Positions 21,247-29,539 of a stretch of DNA of 31,647 nucleotides are shown one piece after another (the stretch's first letter is position 1; each line of letters starts with the position of its first letter). The notes below the pieces were generated by a model, which saw only the letters and a list, made by a program, of their open reading frames with translations, ran no database searches and was not told the DNA's origin. The stretch comes from Obelidium mucronatum (taxonomy: Eukaryota > Chytridiomycota > Chytridiomycetes > Chytridiales > Chytriomycetaceae). The DNA lies in the NCBI GenBank assembly GCA_025765595.1, contig JAIVFH010000295.1, positions 1 through 31,647 of the forward strand, written 5' to 3'. A program made the position numbers and the translations under genes.

Positions 21247-24200
21247 GTCCTTTGAACCCAGCGGTAGCAATGCGTCGTCCCTTGACGCAGAGAAAACAGA
21301 AACTTGAGCCACATAGAAAGAATTCCCAACAGAGACAGCATCAGATACTTCTTCAAGCGTGACAAGCTCAGATAATTCGTCAAGGTCTTCAAACGGATCA
21401 ATGATAGTACTGGAGAGAATAGCAGAAATCAACGGGTGGACATCAGAATCAGAAACTTCAACTTCATCCCAAAACAGCGTCGTAGAACTAAAAGCCATTG
21501 GAGGATACCAGAGTTTGAGATGGTCACCAGAAACAGGACGCTTGCGTTTTCTTCCGTCTAATTCCTTCAAGACATAGGTTCCCTCGCGAACATCATGAAT
21601 AATAAACGGACCGTACCAGACATCCTTCAACTTGCGATGAAAATGATCGTGCATATTTGAGTCGAAGATAAGAACTGCATCGCCAATATTCAAGCGCTCA
21701 GACCGCAGTTGCTTCTTGTGTTTTTCATTGTAGTAATCCGCACCCTTCTTTCGATTCTCTTCAATCTGACGTTTAACATGTTCAAGATCCAAAACACGAC
21801 GTTCCAAGACTCGCATTCTGCCAGCCAATAAATCAACCAGAGACATTCCTTCGCGAAAATTGATGATAGAAAACGATTCTTGAACAATATCCAGATGCAT
21901 AAACGGCTGCTGATAGTAAACAATTTCATATGCCGAATAACCGCGATAATTTGTATGAATATTTGTAGCTAGACAGGCGTTAGAGACGCGTTCCGCCCAC
22001 TTCTTTGGATCGTTTCGACAAGACCTTGCGATTGCGCCCACTAATGGAGTATGTCGCCGTTCGCCAGGACCAAGACCTTTATGATTGTGAGGAGCAATGA
22101 GACGGATTTCAATCTTGTACAGGTCATAAATTGCCCTTGCATCCTTTGAAGACATTGAACTCGCGTTGAAACAAAACAATGCCGCATAGCCGTAATGATG
22201 TAATACATCCTGAATGGTCCATTTCATAGCCGCTTCCCAAGTTTGACGCTTGAAGGCCTTTGCTTCATTGAGCCCAGAAATCCCTTCAGTCAAGTGCCAC
22301 AATTGCCGAAATCCGTTCCCAGTTTCCGGAAATTCACACCAATCGCCATACCAAACCAAGAATAATGTCGTTGGAGTCTTTGAAGGTCGTACTGCCTCTT
22401 TTTGACGTTGAAAAGCCATTCGCTGACAATCATCACACCGCTCGCAGAATTCCTTGACATCCGTCCGTAAAGTTTTCCAGTAATACCGAAGACGCAAAGT
22501 CAGATAAGTCGCCTCGAATGCTGCATGACCGCCGCCAACCCCTGCCTGTGCTTCTCTGATTAATTGAAACTGAATATCCCGCTTGACCACAACCCGCTTC
22601 GGAATACTGTCTTTTGATCGTTTGAATAAAATACCATCGCGCAAATAGAATCCGGTAGCTTTTCGTCGAATAAAAGACTTCTTCTTCTCCGCTAGGCTTT
22701 CCGAAAATCCGAGCATATCAAGATAATATGCGACTTGACTTAATTCTTCGTCCACAGAATAATCCTCTTGAAGCGCATATGCGCGCGATCCAGCAAAACG
22801 GCAAACAGAGACAGAATTCAACATTCGATCGATAGAATTGTCAAGTTTGTCTCCATCGTATAGAGCATCAGACTTGTCCTTTTCGTCATACATTCGAGTG
22901 AAAGCGTCGACTATATTGTCCTTTGAAGCCACCACCTCGAACTCAATCGGAAATGTCAGAATATAGGAGATCCAGCGGCGCATAGCCATATCAGAGTTCG
23001 ATGGATCATTGATCATCCCTTTTAAGTAGAGAGCGTCGCCGACAACCTTGACACACGGCGCCAATCGAATATGACTTTCAGCTCGCTTAAGACCCAGAGA
23101 CAACGAACGCAGCTCCTTTTTGACAATATGCCATTCAAGTTCACCCGACGAAAATAAACCGCTGAAGAAATGCGATACCCTTAAACGACCTTGATCATCT
23201 TTCTGCCCCAACGCTTGCGCTTCCGCTTCTTTCGCAGCGTCAAAGTAAAGATAAGGTGGACGACTTACAAAAGCGGCATAATCCAAAGTGCATCGGACAG
23301 GTGCATGCAACATTGCATTTTTCAAATTTTCAAAAGCGACAAATTCGCTATCACTCCAGCTCCAACCTATCCCTTTGCGAGTGAGACGAAACAGCGGAGC
23401 CGAGAGCAACGAAAACCGATGAATCCACTGCCGAAAGAACGAACAAAGATACAGGAAGGATCGCAGCTTTTCAAGTGAGTTAGGACTTGGAAACCGCACC
23501 ATAGCATCCAACTTCACAGGATTAATCTCACGACCTTCAGGACCACAAATAACGCCAGTCACAAGAGTCTTCATCAACGCTAAATCGACTTTTGCACCGC
23601 TGAAGGTAAGACCCGAATTGATTGCTTGTTGACACATCCATTCAATGACAACCGCATGTTCTCGAACAAAGTCTCTAATACCGTCGAATTCAGGTTCATC
23701 GTCGCGAACAGGACCGCTTCCAGACGCAGCAGAAAGATCATCAGCATACGCGGAGGTATTTCCAGTCCCAGGAGTTACGAAGACAGACGTAGTGACCCTC
23801 TGAGTAATAGCCATAGAATTGCAACCACCTTGAGGTAAGCCCGTATTTCTTATTTGACCAATCGGAGTATTAATAGCCGTCATATCTCGACTCTGAACAG
23901 CAAGAGGAATCTGGTCAAATGCGGACATCATATCAAACGCCGAGACCAGTTTCTTTCCAGCAATGCGCTCGGTCATGTCTTCAATCAGGGGGAGACCGCC
24001 AGCATCGCGAATGGTAACCGAGTTCATATCTTGTCCATCCATTATAGGTCTAAATTTACCGTCTTTCTTAACCAGTGCCCACCATCGATTAGCATATGGA
24101 GAACTGCACAACTCATGAAGACTCGCATCAATTCGTTCCTTATAAAAGGCAGTAACGGCATCGAAAATGGCGGGAGGAACCGGACGGACTTTGTGATTCC

Positions 24201-25416
24201 AAGGCTTGTGAGGAACAGTATGGATAACCGCAGGAGGACTATACTCAGGCTTCACGCGACCTAGTTCGGCCAATCTAAAAGAGAATGCTGTGGGATACTT
24301 GCGAACAGATTCTTTGAGGAATTCGTATTCAGCGTCGCGAAGGTAACCAGGATTTTCCTTTCTTGACTTAGCAAACATTTTATCCAGTCGTTCTTCTGTT
24401 AAACGCGGTGTAGGAATCAAGTCCACTGGAACCGACGGAAGAATAAAAGACGGACTACCACCAGGAATTTCGGCAGCTATTGGACGAACCTTATCGGCAA
24501 CTTTCTTTGCCTTATTGGAGATAGCGGTAATGGGCAAATCGACGACGCAGATAACAGGTACGTGGTCAGATCCCAACATATGATGGCCATGGACACACGA
24601 TCTAACAGCTATATCTTTTGAAACTAGCACGACGTCAAAACGCATTCCAAGGTTATCCTTCTGCGAATAGTAGTACCAAGTCGTAAATGCCGAATCGTTG
24701 GGATGGAGGACGCGAAAACTATCCTGCAATTCCCCCGTTAATTCGCGAAGCCATTGCCGCTCAGAATCCTGGAATCCAGAGGTAATCCAAGGAATAATAC
24801 GCGGATGGATATCTAATACTTCTTGGGCAACGTTGACATCGGCTCCCAAAATTACTGAGAATCCCATACTTTTTAATTGACGAATTCTGAATAAAAGAGC
24901 ATTATTGAATTTCTCCTTGTATGGTAATCGATGAATATTTCCGCGACTTGCGTTTGGACAATACACGCTCAGAATAACAACTGAACCAAGACAGACTTCC
25001 AAATAGCGTCCCTCGGATTCAGCGACAGTCATAGAAGGAGGACAACAGATAACACGCGTTGGAAAAACAAACTTGTCCTTTTTCAGCAGCGTCAAGACAC
25101 CATTTCGACATTTTCCAAAACCAAGTTCCTCATGAGGAAATTCAGAGTGGAAGACATGGAATCCGCTTAAATCAAGTGTCGAAAACTTAGACAAGATATC
25201 TTGAGAGACTTTAGATTCTTGAATCAACACGACATCGTAAGACAGCAATTCCTCTTTATTCTCCTGACTCATGATTTTGACAGCATTTCTAACTGAATTG
25301 ATGTTCCAAGAAATAATTGAAATTCTTGAACTCTGTCCTTGCACCAATCCAGACTGACAGGTAGTAATATTTTCTAGCATTTCGTATTTAACGGCCGGTA
25401 GCATTCCAGCCTTCAC
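21142..25416 (-). CDS. pol: Pol polyprotein: APE endonuclease - RT - RNase H - integrase
   Basis: 1424 residues counted from a GTG at 25416; the frame is open from 25440 and is probably entered by -1 frameshifting. The first ATG is codon 5. Residues 31-294 form an ExoIII/APE-type endonuclease: SWN (N38), IQES (E67), VYCPN (Y152), GADVN (D193, N195), GMRFD (D261) and LGSDH (D284, H285), all ligands and catalytic residues present. Details such as FRIRQLKSMGFSVILGADVN look like Apn2. Reverse transcriptase spans about 395-625 (D495, LPQG 527-530, YADD 557-560). RNase H spans about 720-842 (D726, E768, D794, D837). The integrase has an H2C2-like region at 952-999, a core with D1025 and E1119 but Phe/Asn (1083/1084) where the second Asp belongs, and a GPF module (1269-1271). 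The last 34 residues are encoded inside the LTR. Confidence 0.93.
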   Translation of the reverse strand: MKAGMLPAVKYEMLENITTCQSGLVQGQSSRISIISWNINSVRNAVKIMSQENKEELLSYDVVLIQESKVSQDILSKFSTLDLSGFHVFHSEFPHEELGFGKCRNGVLTLLKKDKFVFPTRVICCPPSMTVAESEGRYLEVCLGSVVILSVYCPNASRGNIHRLPYKEKFNNALLFRIRQLKSMGFSVILGADVNVAQEVLDIHPRIIPWITSGFQDSERQWLRELTGELQDSFRVLHPNDSAFTTWYYYSQKDNLGMRFDVVLVSKDIAVRSCVHGHHMLGSDHVPVICVVDLPITAISNKAKKVADKVRPIAAEIPGGSPSFILPSVPVDLIPTPRLTEERLDKMFAKSRKENPGYLRDAEYEFLKESVRKYPTAFSFRLAELGRVKPEYSPPAVIHTVPHKPWNHKVRPVPPAIFDAVTAFYKERIDASLHELCSSPYANRWWALVKKDGKFRPIMDGQDMNSVTIRDAGGLPLIEDMTERIAGKKLVSAFDMMSAFDQIPLAVQSRDMTAINTPIGQIRNTGLPQGGCNSMAITQRVTTSVFVTPGTGNTSAYADDLSAASGSGPVRDDEPEFDGIRDFVREHAVVIEWMCQQAINSGLTFSGAKVDLALMKTLVTGVICGPEGREINPVKLDAMVRFPSPNSLEKLRSFLYLCSFFRQWIHRFSLLSAPLFRLTRKGIGWSWSDSEFVAFENLKNAMLHAPVRCTLDYAAFVSRPPYLYFDAAKEAEAQALGQKDDQGRLRVSHFFSGLFSSGELEWHIVKKELRSLSLGLKRAESHIRLAPCVKVVGDALYLKGMINDPSNSDMAMRRWISYILTFPIEFEVVASKDNIVDAFTRMYDEKDKSDALYDGDKLDNSIDRMLNSVSVCRFAGSRAYALQEDYSVDEELSQVAYYLDMLGFSESLAEKKKSFIRRKATGFYLRDGILFKRSKDSIPKRVVVKRDIQFQLIREAQAGVGGGHAAFEATYLTLRLRYYWKTLRTDVKEFCERCDDCQRMAFQRQKEAVRPSKTPTTLFLVWYGDWCEFPETGNGFRQLWHLTEGISGLNEAKAFKRQTWEAAMKWTIQDVLHHYGYAALFCFNASSMSSKDARAIYDLYKIEIRLIAPHNHKGLGPGERRHTPLVGAIARSCRNDPKKWAERVSNACLATNIHTNYRGYSAYEIVYYQQPFMHLDIVQESFSIINFREGMSLVDLLAGRMRVLERRVLDLEHVKRQIEENRKKGADYYNEKHKKQLRSERLNIGDAVLIFDSNMHDHFHRKLKDVWYGPFIIHDVREGTYVLKELDGRKRKRPVSGDHLKLWYPPMAFSSTTLFWDEVEVSDSDVHPLISAILSSTIIDPFEDLDELSELVTLEEVSDAVSVGNSFYVAQVSVFSASRDDALLPLGSKDCYSHSGFASNISSLIFEISAERPTLLQNQHQEFS

Positions 25417-27578
25417 CGAAAACCCGCAGTCTCGGAACGTTCAAGCTTTCGTTGCGACGGCGATTCATAGTCAATGACAACGCGAGGATCATTAATATTG
25501 GTGACTTGCATTTGAACTGTTTTCTTGCCATCGGGTGAGTGTAATTTAGCCCAAACATTACCATAATCATCCCAGCCAGTGACACATCGCGTAGTCTTTT
25601 TCCAAGTCATACCAAGAAGTAATTGGAACGAAGGTTTCACATTTGGCGGCAACTTAGGTAAAATCCAGACTTGATTAAACGTTTGAATTCCACCAGCGAC
25701 TATTGACGCGTTTCGAATTAATCCAAAGATCTCTGTTCGAGCGCTATTTGCGGAAACCATGAATAATTTGACGTCTGTTACTAACTCATTTACAGAATGA
25801 CATTTAGACGCTAACTCCATTTGAGCAAAAACCGACTCGGCGCCCTCATCAAGTGGACAATTCGGCAACAAAACAAGATCTTGAAAGAGGACATTGCGTA
25901 TAGCCGGAGCTGGATACAGGGCTAGCTGAGTATTAGGATCGGCTAGACGAGCTAAATCCGACTTAGGCACATCAACAGACGAGAAATGACAAGACAAATA
26001 GGGATCTTTCGCATCATAGAATTGGCTAGATGACATCTTCGACAGAGCGACGTCCTTATCTTTGATGAATGACGCATACTCGCCAGTCTGTGCGATTGAT
26101 TCAAAATTACGAATGAAGATGTTGAGCATTGAAGTTGGAACTTCGCTAGGATTTCTAGGATTCGTCAGGTACGGTGATGTGAGGTGTCTTGAAATTTCCT
26201 CATTCAGCTTTAGATCCAACATCGGCGGCGGACTTGAAGCTGGATAATCCTCCGACAGCGCCAAATTTACGAAATATTGAGCAGATGAGTCTGTAATCTC
26301 CGAGTCGTATTGCGAAACCACAGAATGCAACTGCATTGGAGTGCCAGGACTGGAATTCTTAGAATCAGAGTACTCGCGCGTCAGACCCGTGTAAGTGTTC
26401 AGAACTTTCCTGACAGGCTCACTAACAATTAAAAGTTCTTCCAACGAAATATTTAGTTGGGTTTGAGCTACTAGTTTCTTCGCAACTTCTTCAGGATTGC
26501 CGTCGCCAACTGGACCTTTTCGAACCAACTTATAAGGACGCTTCTGAGCTGGAGGTGATTGCGCTTGAAATTCGACTGTTTTCTTTTGCGGAGTCTCAGA
26601 CTTATCTTCCATAGGTTTCTTAGAAAAAATCGGCTTTAAAATCGGAGGTGGAACCGCAGACACCGCAGGAATTGACGTCGGGTTAGGAACATCCTGGAAC
26701 TTAGCCAACGGCTTCAGAGCTTCCTCGCGACCCATCGAACGAGTCTTTCGATGATCAGCGTCGCCTTCGGCTTCTTCATCGGCTCGACGCTTGACATGAC
26801 TGCGGATTTCCAACAACTCAGCGGCCACTTGATCGACAGTGTAAGGACCGCCATTTCCAACATTGCGACTAACCATTGAATTGTGTGTTTCATTTAATTC
26901 TTCTTCAGTGACATCGACGCCACACATGACTTTGAAGACATCAACCGCAAGGAAAGTTTGCCCTTTTGGATCATCCAGCAACATAGCACCGCCATGAAAA
27001 TCAGGAATCGACATTGGCTCATAGATTATATTTGCGGTAAGTACTGAGACATTAATCGCATGCGCTGTCCCCCTTAATTCTGACCATTTTTCGTTCTTGA
27101 CTTCTGATTTAGGAATAGTAGAAGGAATCCAAGGTTCATTCTTCAAAGTGCAATTTTGAGAACACGCAAGAACGGAGTAATAGTTTTCGTCAAAGTCCGA
27201 ATCTTCAGACTCATAGTCCACGTCATTCCAAATGGGTACAGCTTTGAAAGTTTTTGAAGACGCTACCGCTGTTTTACTCTTCTCTTTTTCAATTAAAGCC
27301 CTAACTCCACCATTTCTTAGATTGCTGAGTGGGACTTTCTCTCCCTGGAACTGGAATTCATGTTTCCCAAACTTTGTCTCCACGTAAGTAACCGGCCAAC
27401 CATTCTTCACATCTTGAATAAATTGTTCGCATTTAGATGGATCGCGCGACACGGCATGTGTCTTTTCACTGGTACCGCAATACGCGCAAAGAAAATCCGG
27501 CCTCTGCCCACCAGTTGTTCCTGCTGCTGCTGACGCTGGTTGAGTACTAATTTTTGAAATAGCCGCGAAGATAGCTTC
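25413..27578 (-). CDS. Zinc-knuckle and retropepsin-like protease frame, in frame with gag
   Basis: This frame directly continues gag after its TAA and ends at TGA 25413-25415. Soon after the stop lies CAYCGTSEKTHAVSRDPSKC (CX2CX6HX8C, a zinc-knuckle-like site). The first ATG comes only about 185 codons downstream, so independent initiation would lose the knuckle. A charged Pro-rich linker follows. The motif SSAQYFVNLALSEDY is of a type I associate with fungal Ty3 elements. A protease-like domain at the end has LDEGAE (D535 counted from the GTG at 27452) in place of the usual D-S/T-G and LLLGMTW as the second conserved motif. Retropepsins mature gag and pol by cleavage as dimers. The Glu in the active-site triplet is unusual, so activity is uncertain. 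Confidence 0.85.
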   Translation of the reverse strand, partial: EAIFAAISKISTQPASAAAGTTGGQRPDFLCAYCGTSEKTHAVSRDPSKCEQFIQDVKNGWPVTYVETKFGKHEFQFQGEKVPLSNLRNGGVRALIEKEKSKTAVASSKTFKAVPIWNDVDYESEDSDFDENYYSVLACSQNCTLKNEPWIPSTIPKSEVKNEKWSELRGTAHAINVSVLTANIIYEPMSIPDFHGGAMLLDDPKGQTFLAVDVFKVMCGVDVTEEELNETHNSMVSRNVGNGGPYTVDQVAAELLEIRSHVKRRADEEAEGDADHRKTRSMGREEALKPLAKFQDVPNPTSIPAVSAVPPPILKPIFSKKPMEDKSETPQKKTVEFQAQSPPAQKRPYKLVRKGPVGDGNPEEVAKKLVAQTQLNISLEELLIVSEPVRKVLNTYTGLTREYSDSKNSSPGTPMQLHSVVSQYDSEITDSSAQYFVNLALSEDYPASSPPPMLDLKLNEEISRHLTSPYLTNPRNPSEVPTSMLNIFIRNFESIAQTGEYASFIKDKDVALSKMSSSQFYDAKDPYLSCHFSSVDVPKSDLARLADPNTQLALYPAPAIRNVLFQDLVLLPNCPLDEGAESVFAQMELASKCHSVNELVTDVKLFMVSANSARTEIFGLIRNASIVAGGIQTFNQVWILPKLPPNVKPSFQLLLGMTWKKTTRCVTGWDDYGNVWAKLHSPDGKKTVQMQVTNINDPRVVIDYESPSQRKLERSETAGFR
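25419..25425 (-). promoter_or_regulatory. Candidate -1 ribosomal frameshift site GGGTTTT
   Basis: Read on the minus strand the protease frame ends GCG GGT TTT CGG TGA. The heptamer G GGT TTT fits the X XXY YYZ rule in the zero frame. It lies within the only 28-nt overlap (25413-25440) between the protease and pol frames and 4 nt before the protease stop. A -1 slip leads directly into pol (SVKAGM). No downstream pseudoknot was tested. Confidence 0.7.
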
Positions 27579-27581
27579 TTA
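27579..27581 (-). promoter_or_regulatory. Candidate readthrough stop (TAA) between gag and protease frame
   Basis: Gag ends GCA TAA GAA and the same frame stays open for the next 721 codons. Nothing else separates gag from the zinc-knuckle/protease frame. That frame lacks an early ATG, so termination suppression is the simplest way to make it. The +1 context is not a known strong readthrough context. Confidence 0.5.
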
Positions 27582-28394
27582 TGCCTTCGCGTGGTTTAAC
27601 TGCATTTCCGCCAATTGTTTCGCCAATTCATCCACAGAGGTATTGCCCACAACCTCTTTAGGCGGATCAGGTTTCTTAACTTTCTTTGATTTTCTTTTCT
27701 TTTTGCTGACTTTTTCACTTTCAGAACTGCTGGAGCTTGAAGATTCGCTATCCAAAGACTCCGAACTAGAATCCTCCTCGGCATCACTGGAACTTTCATC
27801 ACTAGAACTATCGGACCGCTTCTTGCGACGGGATCCTTTAGACACTGCTTTCGTTGATCTTTCCAGTTTGTCCAAGGTAGTAACCACTTTGCAGAAATTT
27901 TTCCAGTCATTATTCTGAACATTATCCGCTCCAATAATTTTATCCAGAATAGCTCGAACTTTGCGTTCCGGTAATCCTCGAAGGAAAGTTTTTACCGCAA
28001 CCGCATCTCCTGGCTTGGCGTTGTCGTCCATTGCAGTTAAGACCGAATTATATTCTCCTAAATATTCCGCGTCGCTAACAAAAATTCCACGCGACCGTTG
28101 CTTTCTTGCCATTTTGTCCAAATCCGCAAGACTGTAGATGATATCTTGATCCTTATAATTGGTTGCAAACCAATTTGTCAATTCTTTGAAGTTGATGGTT
28201 TTAGTTTGTCCAGCCGCCCAAACCGCGTATTCCTTATTGACTGCTTGAGAGACCATAGCCAATAAATAATTGATTTGTTTTGAATCACTATCCAGACCCT
28301 TTTTCCCAATTTGTTGAAGAATGTAGTAAATAAATTCCGTGACTTTCGGTCCTCGAAATTGATGTGTTTTGAAATAATCCTTCCTTTTGCCCAT
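27579..28394 (-). CDS. gag: Gag (capsid-like) protein
   Basis: 271 residues from an ATG 45 nt after the 5' LTR. The first 180 residues are helical and of Ty3 capsid character (FIYYILQQIGKKGLDSDSKQ, FLRGLPERKVRAILDKIIG, the latter like the conserved F..GL region of Ty3 gag). Residues about 185-235 are a Ser/Asp/Glu-rich run flanked by Lys/Arg-rich stretches (SKGSRRKKR, KKKRKSKKVKK), possibly for nucleic acid binding or phosphorylation. There is no zinc knuckle before the stop; it is encoded just after the TAA, so only readthrough products would carry it. Gag would assemble the cytoplasmic virus-like particle of the element. Confidence 0.88.
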   Translation of the reverse strand: MGKRKDYFKTHQFRGPKVTEFIYYILQQIGKKGLDSDSKQINYLLAMVSQAVNKEYAVWAAGQTKTINFKELTNWFATNYKDQDIIYSLADLDKMARKQRSRGIFVSDAEYLGEYNSVLTAMDDNAKPGDAVAVKTFLRGLPERKVRAILDKIIGADNVQNNDWKNFCKVVTTLDKLERSTKAVSKGSRRKKRSDSSSDESSSDAEEDSSSESLDSESSSSSSSESEKVSKKKRKSKKVKKPDPPKEVVGNTSVDELAKQLAEMQLNHAKA

Positions 28395-28424
28395 ATTGAC
28401 TGACTACCACAATAGATTTAAAAT

Positions 28425-28437
28425 GGTACGCTCGCCA
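28425..28437 (-). promoter_or_regulatory. Primer-binding site of the Ty3 element
   Basis: One nt inside the 5' LTR, TGGCGAGCGTACC begins with the TGG that pairs to the tRNA CCA end. The matching tRNA would end GGTACGCTCGCCA; I cannot name its isotype. Confidence 0.65.
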
Positions 28438-28827
28438 CTGTTACAAGTACAATAAATTCTTGTTTGTTTTTATAGTTTTTGGTTCGTGTGATAGTATCCA
28501 GCAATTAAGTTCGAAGACTTGAAATTGATGGCGTCAATGTGGCACAGTAGAATAATACCAGTTAACCTTTAACACGCGTTCAATCAGTTCCAACGCGTCC
28601 AAAGTAATAGGCAATAGCAATAAAAGCGGATAAAAACCTTTAACACGCGTTCAATCAGTTCCAACGCGTCCAAAGTAATAGGCAATAGCAATAAAAGCGG
28701 ATAAAAACCTTTGCAATAATTCAGATACGTTAACTTATGTGGTAAATCCCAATCAATCGCTCCAATGCAATATACCTTTAACACGCGTTCAATCAGTTCC
28801 AACGCGTCCAAAGTAATAGGCAATAGC

Positions 28828-29156
28828 TTTTTTTTTTTTGGTTTTGATGTGTATGTATTTTGTAATTAACACTTTGTCGAACAACTACTTCTCCCAAATT
28901 TCTCAGTACAGTATAGTTAGGCCCGGCTCACATTCTGGACAGCAAGTGACTTTGCACCCCAACCCCCCTTGTAGACCTCTCGTCTACTTCCTCTTTTACT
29001 TGGGCACCTTCCACTCTACTCTGTAGTTCAGAAGTGCAGGTCTCCTTTGAGGGCTCCTGAACTACCACCAACTTCATTTTCGGTTCCACCAGGGTTTGAA
29101 CCGGGAACCTGCAGCACATCAGCATCAGGTCTTAACCACCTGAGCCATTGATCCCC
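28828..29156 (-). mobile_element. tRNA-derived SINE with 21-bp target duplication
   Basis: 329 bp on the minus strand. It starts with a tRNA-like head carrying a perfect A box TGGCTCAGGTGG (29147-29136) and a perfect B box GGTTCAAACCC (29102-29092), 33 nt apart. An unrelated body of about 250 nt follows and ends in a run of A (T on the plus strand, 28828-28838). The 21-bp flanks 28807-28827 and 29157-29177 are identical and lie within LTR unit A, which shows a target-primed insertion into an existing LTR. SINEs encode no protein and depend on a LINE, and none is seen here. Confidence 0.92.
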
Positions 29157-29345
29157 TCCAAAGTAATAGGCAATAGCAATAAAAGTGGATAAAAACCTTG
29201 ATCACAAAGAAATCCCTCCATCAGTAATAATAAAAAAAGGAGATAAAGAAAGAATAAAAACCTTCAAGAGCGTAAAAGAAGAATACAAGAGATTAAAAAC
29301 CACAAAAATCCGAATAAAGAATAATAAGTGGGGAAGAACTTCAAG

Positions 29346-29353
29346 TTTATATA
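29346..29353 (-). promoter_or_regulatory. TATA box of the 5' LTR
   Basis: Minus-strand TATATAAA, about 190 nt inside the LTR, is the likely pol II promoter of the Ty3 element. The same sequence is in the left LTR. Confidence 0.6.
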
Positions 29354-29539
29354 GGAAAAGCAAAACAATAATAAAAGAAACAATGATAAATAAAAAGTCC
29401 GAGACGATCTGCCACAAAGAACAGGGCGATCGCTCTAGGAGAATTCTTGGTGTTGGTTTTGAAGCAGCGTCGGCCGTTCCGCGGAAATCTCGAAAATCAA
29501 TGAAGAAATATTTGACGCGAAACCCGAGTGCGAGTAACA

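Larger units (their letters stand above)
20306..29539 (-). mobile_element. Ty3/gypsy-type LTR retrotransposon with AP endonuclease domain
   Basis: The complete element, minus orientation, is 9234 bp including a 350-bp SINE insertion (with its duplication) in the 5' LTR. The LTRs are 20306-21246 and 28439-29539. The ends TGTTAC...GTAACA form a perfect 6-bp inverted repeat. The element carries a primer-binding site, gag, a readthrough frame with zinc knuckle and protease, and a pol of APE endonuclease, RT, RNase H and integrase. It is inserted in the RT of a copia element with a 4-bp duplication. By eye the unique LTR segments are identical (127 bp of head and 342 bp of tail), and all frames are intact, so it moved recently. 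Protease, RT and integrase motifs resemble a divergent Ty3 lineage that I associate with fungi. Confidence 0.93.
28439..29539 (-). repeat. 5' LTR of the Ty3 element, interrupted by a SINE
   Basis: 1101 bp including 350 bp of SINE and duplication, so 751 bp originally. Unit A copies lie at 28568-28638, 28639-28709 and 28777-28827 (continued at 29178-29197), and unit B at 28710-28774. The head and tail match the left LTR by eye; one C-to-T change (29186) lies in the last A unit. Confidence 0.93.

Noticed and set aside
27643..27918. Ser/Leu-rich plus-strand frame
   Set aside because: Antisense shadow of the Ser/Asp/Glu-rich gag tail.
28568..28774. Direct repeats resembling a CRISPR array
   Set aside because: Units are 71 and 65 bp, adjacent without spacers, inside an LTR of a eukaryotic element.
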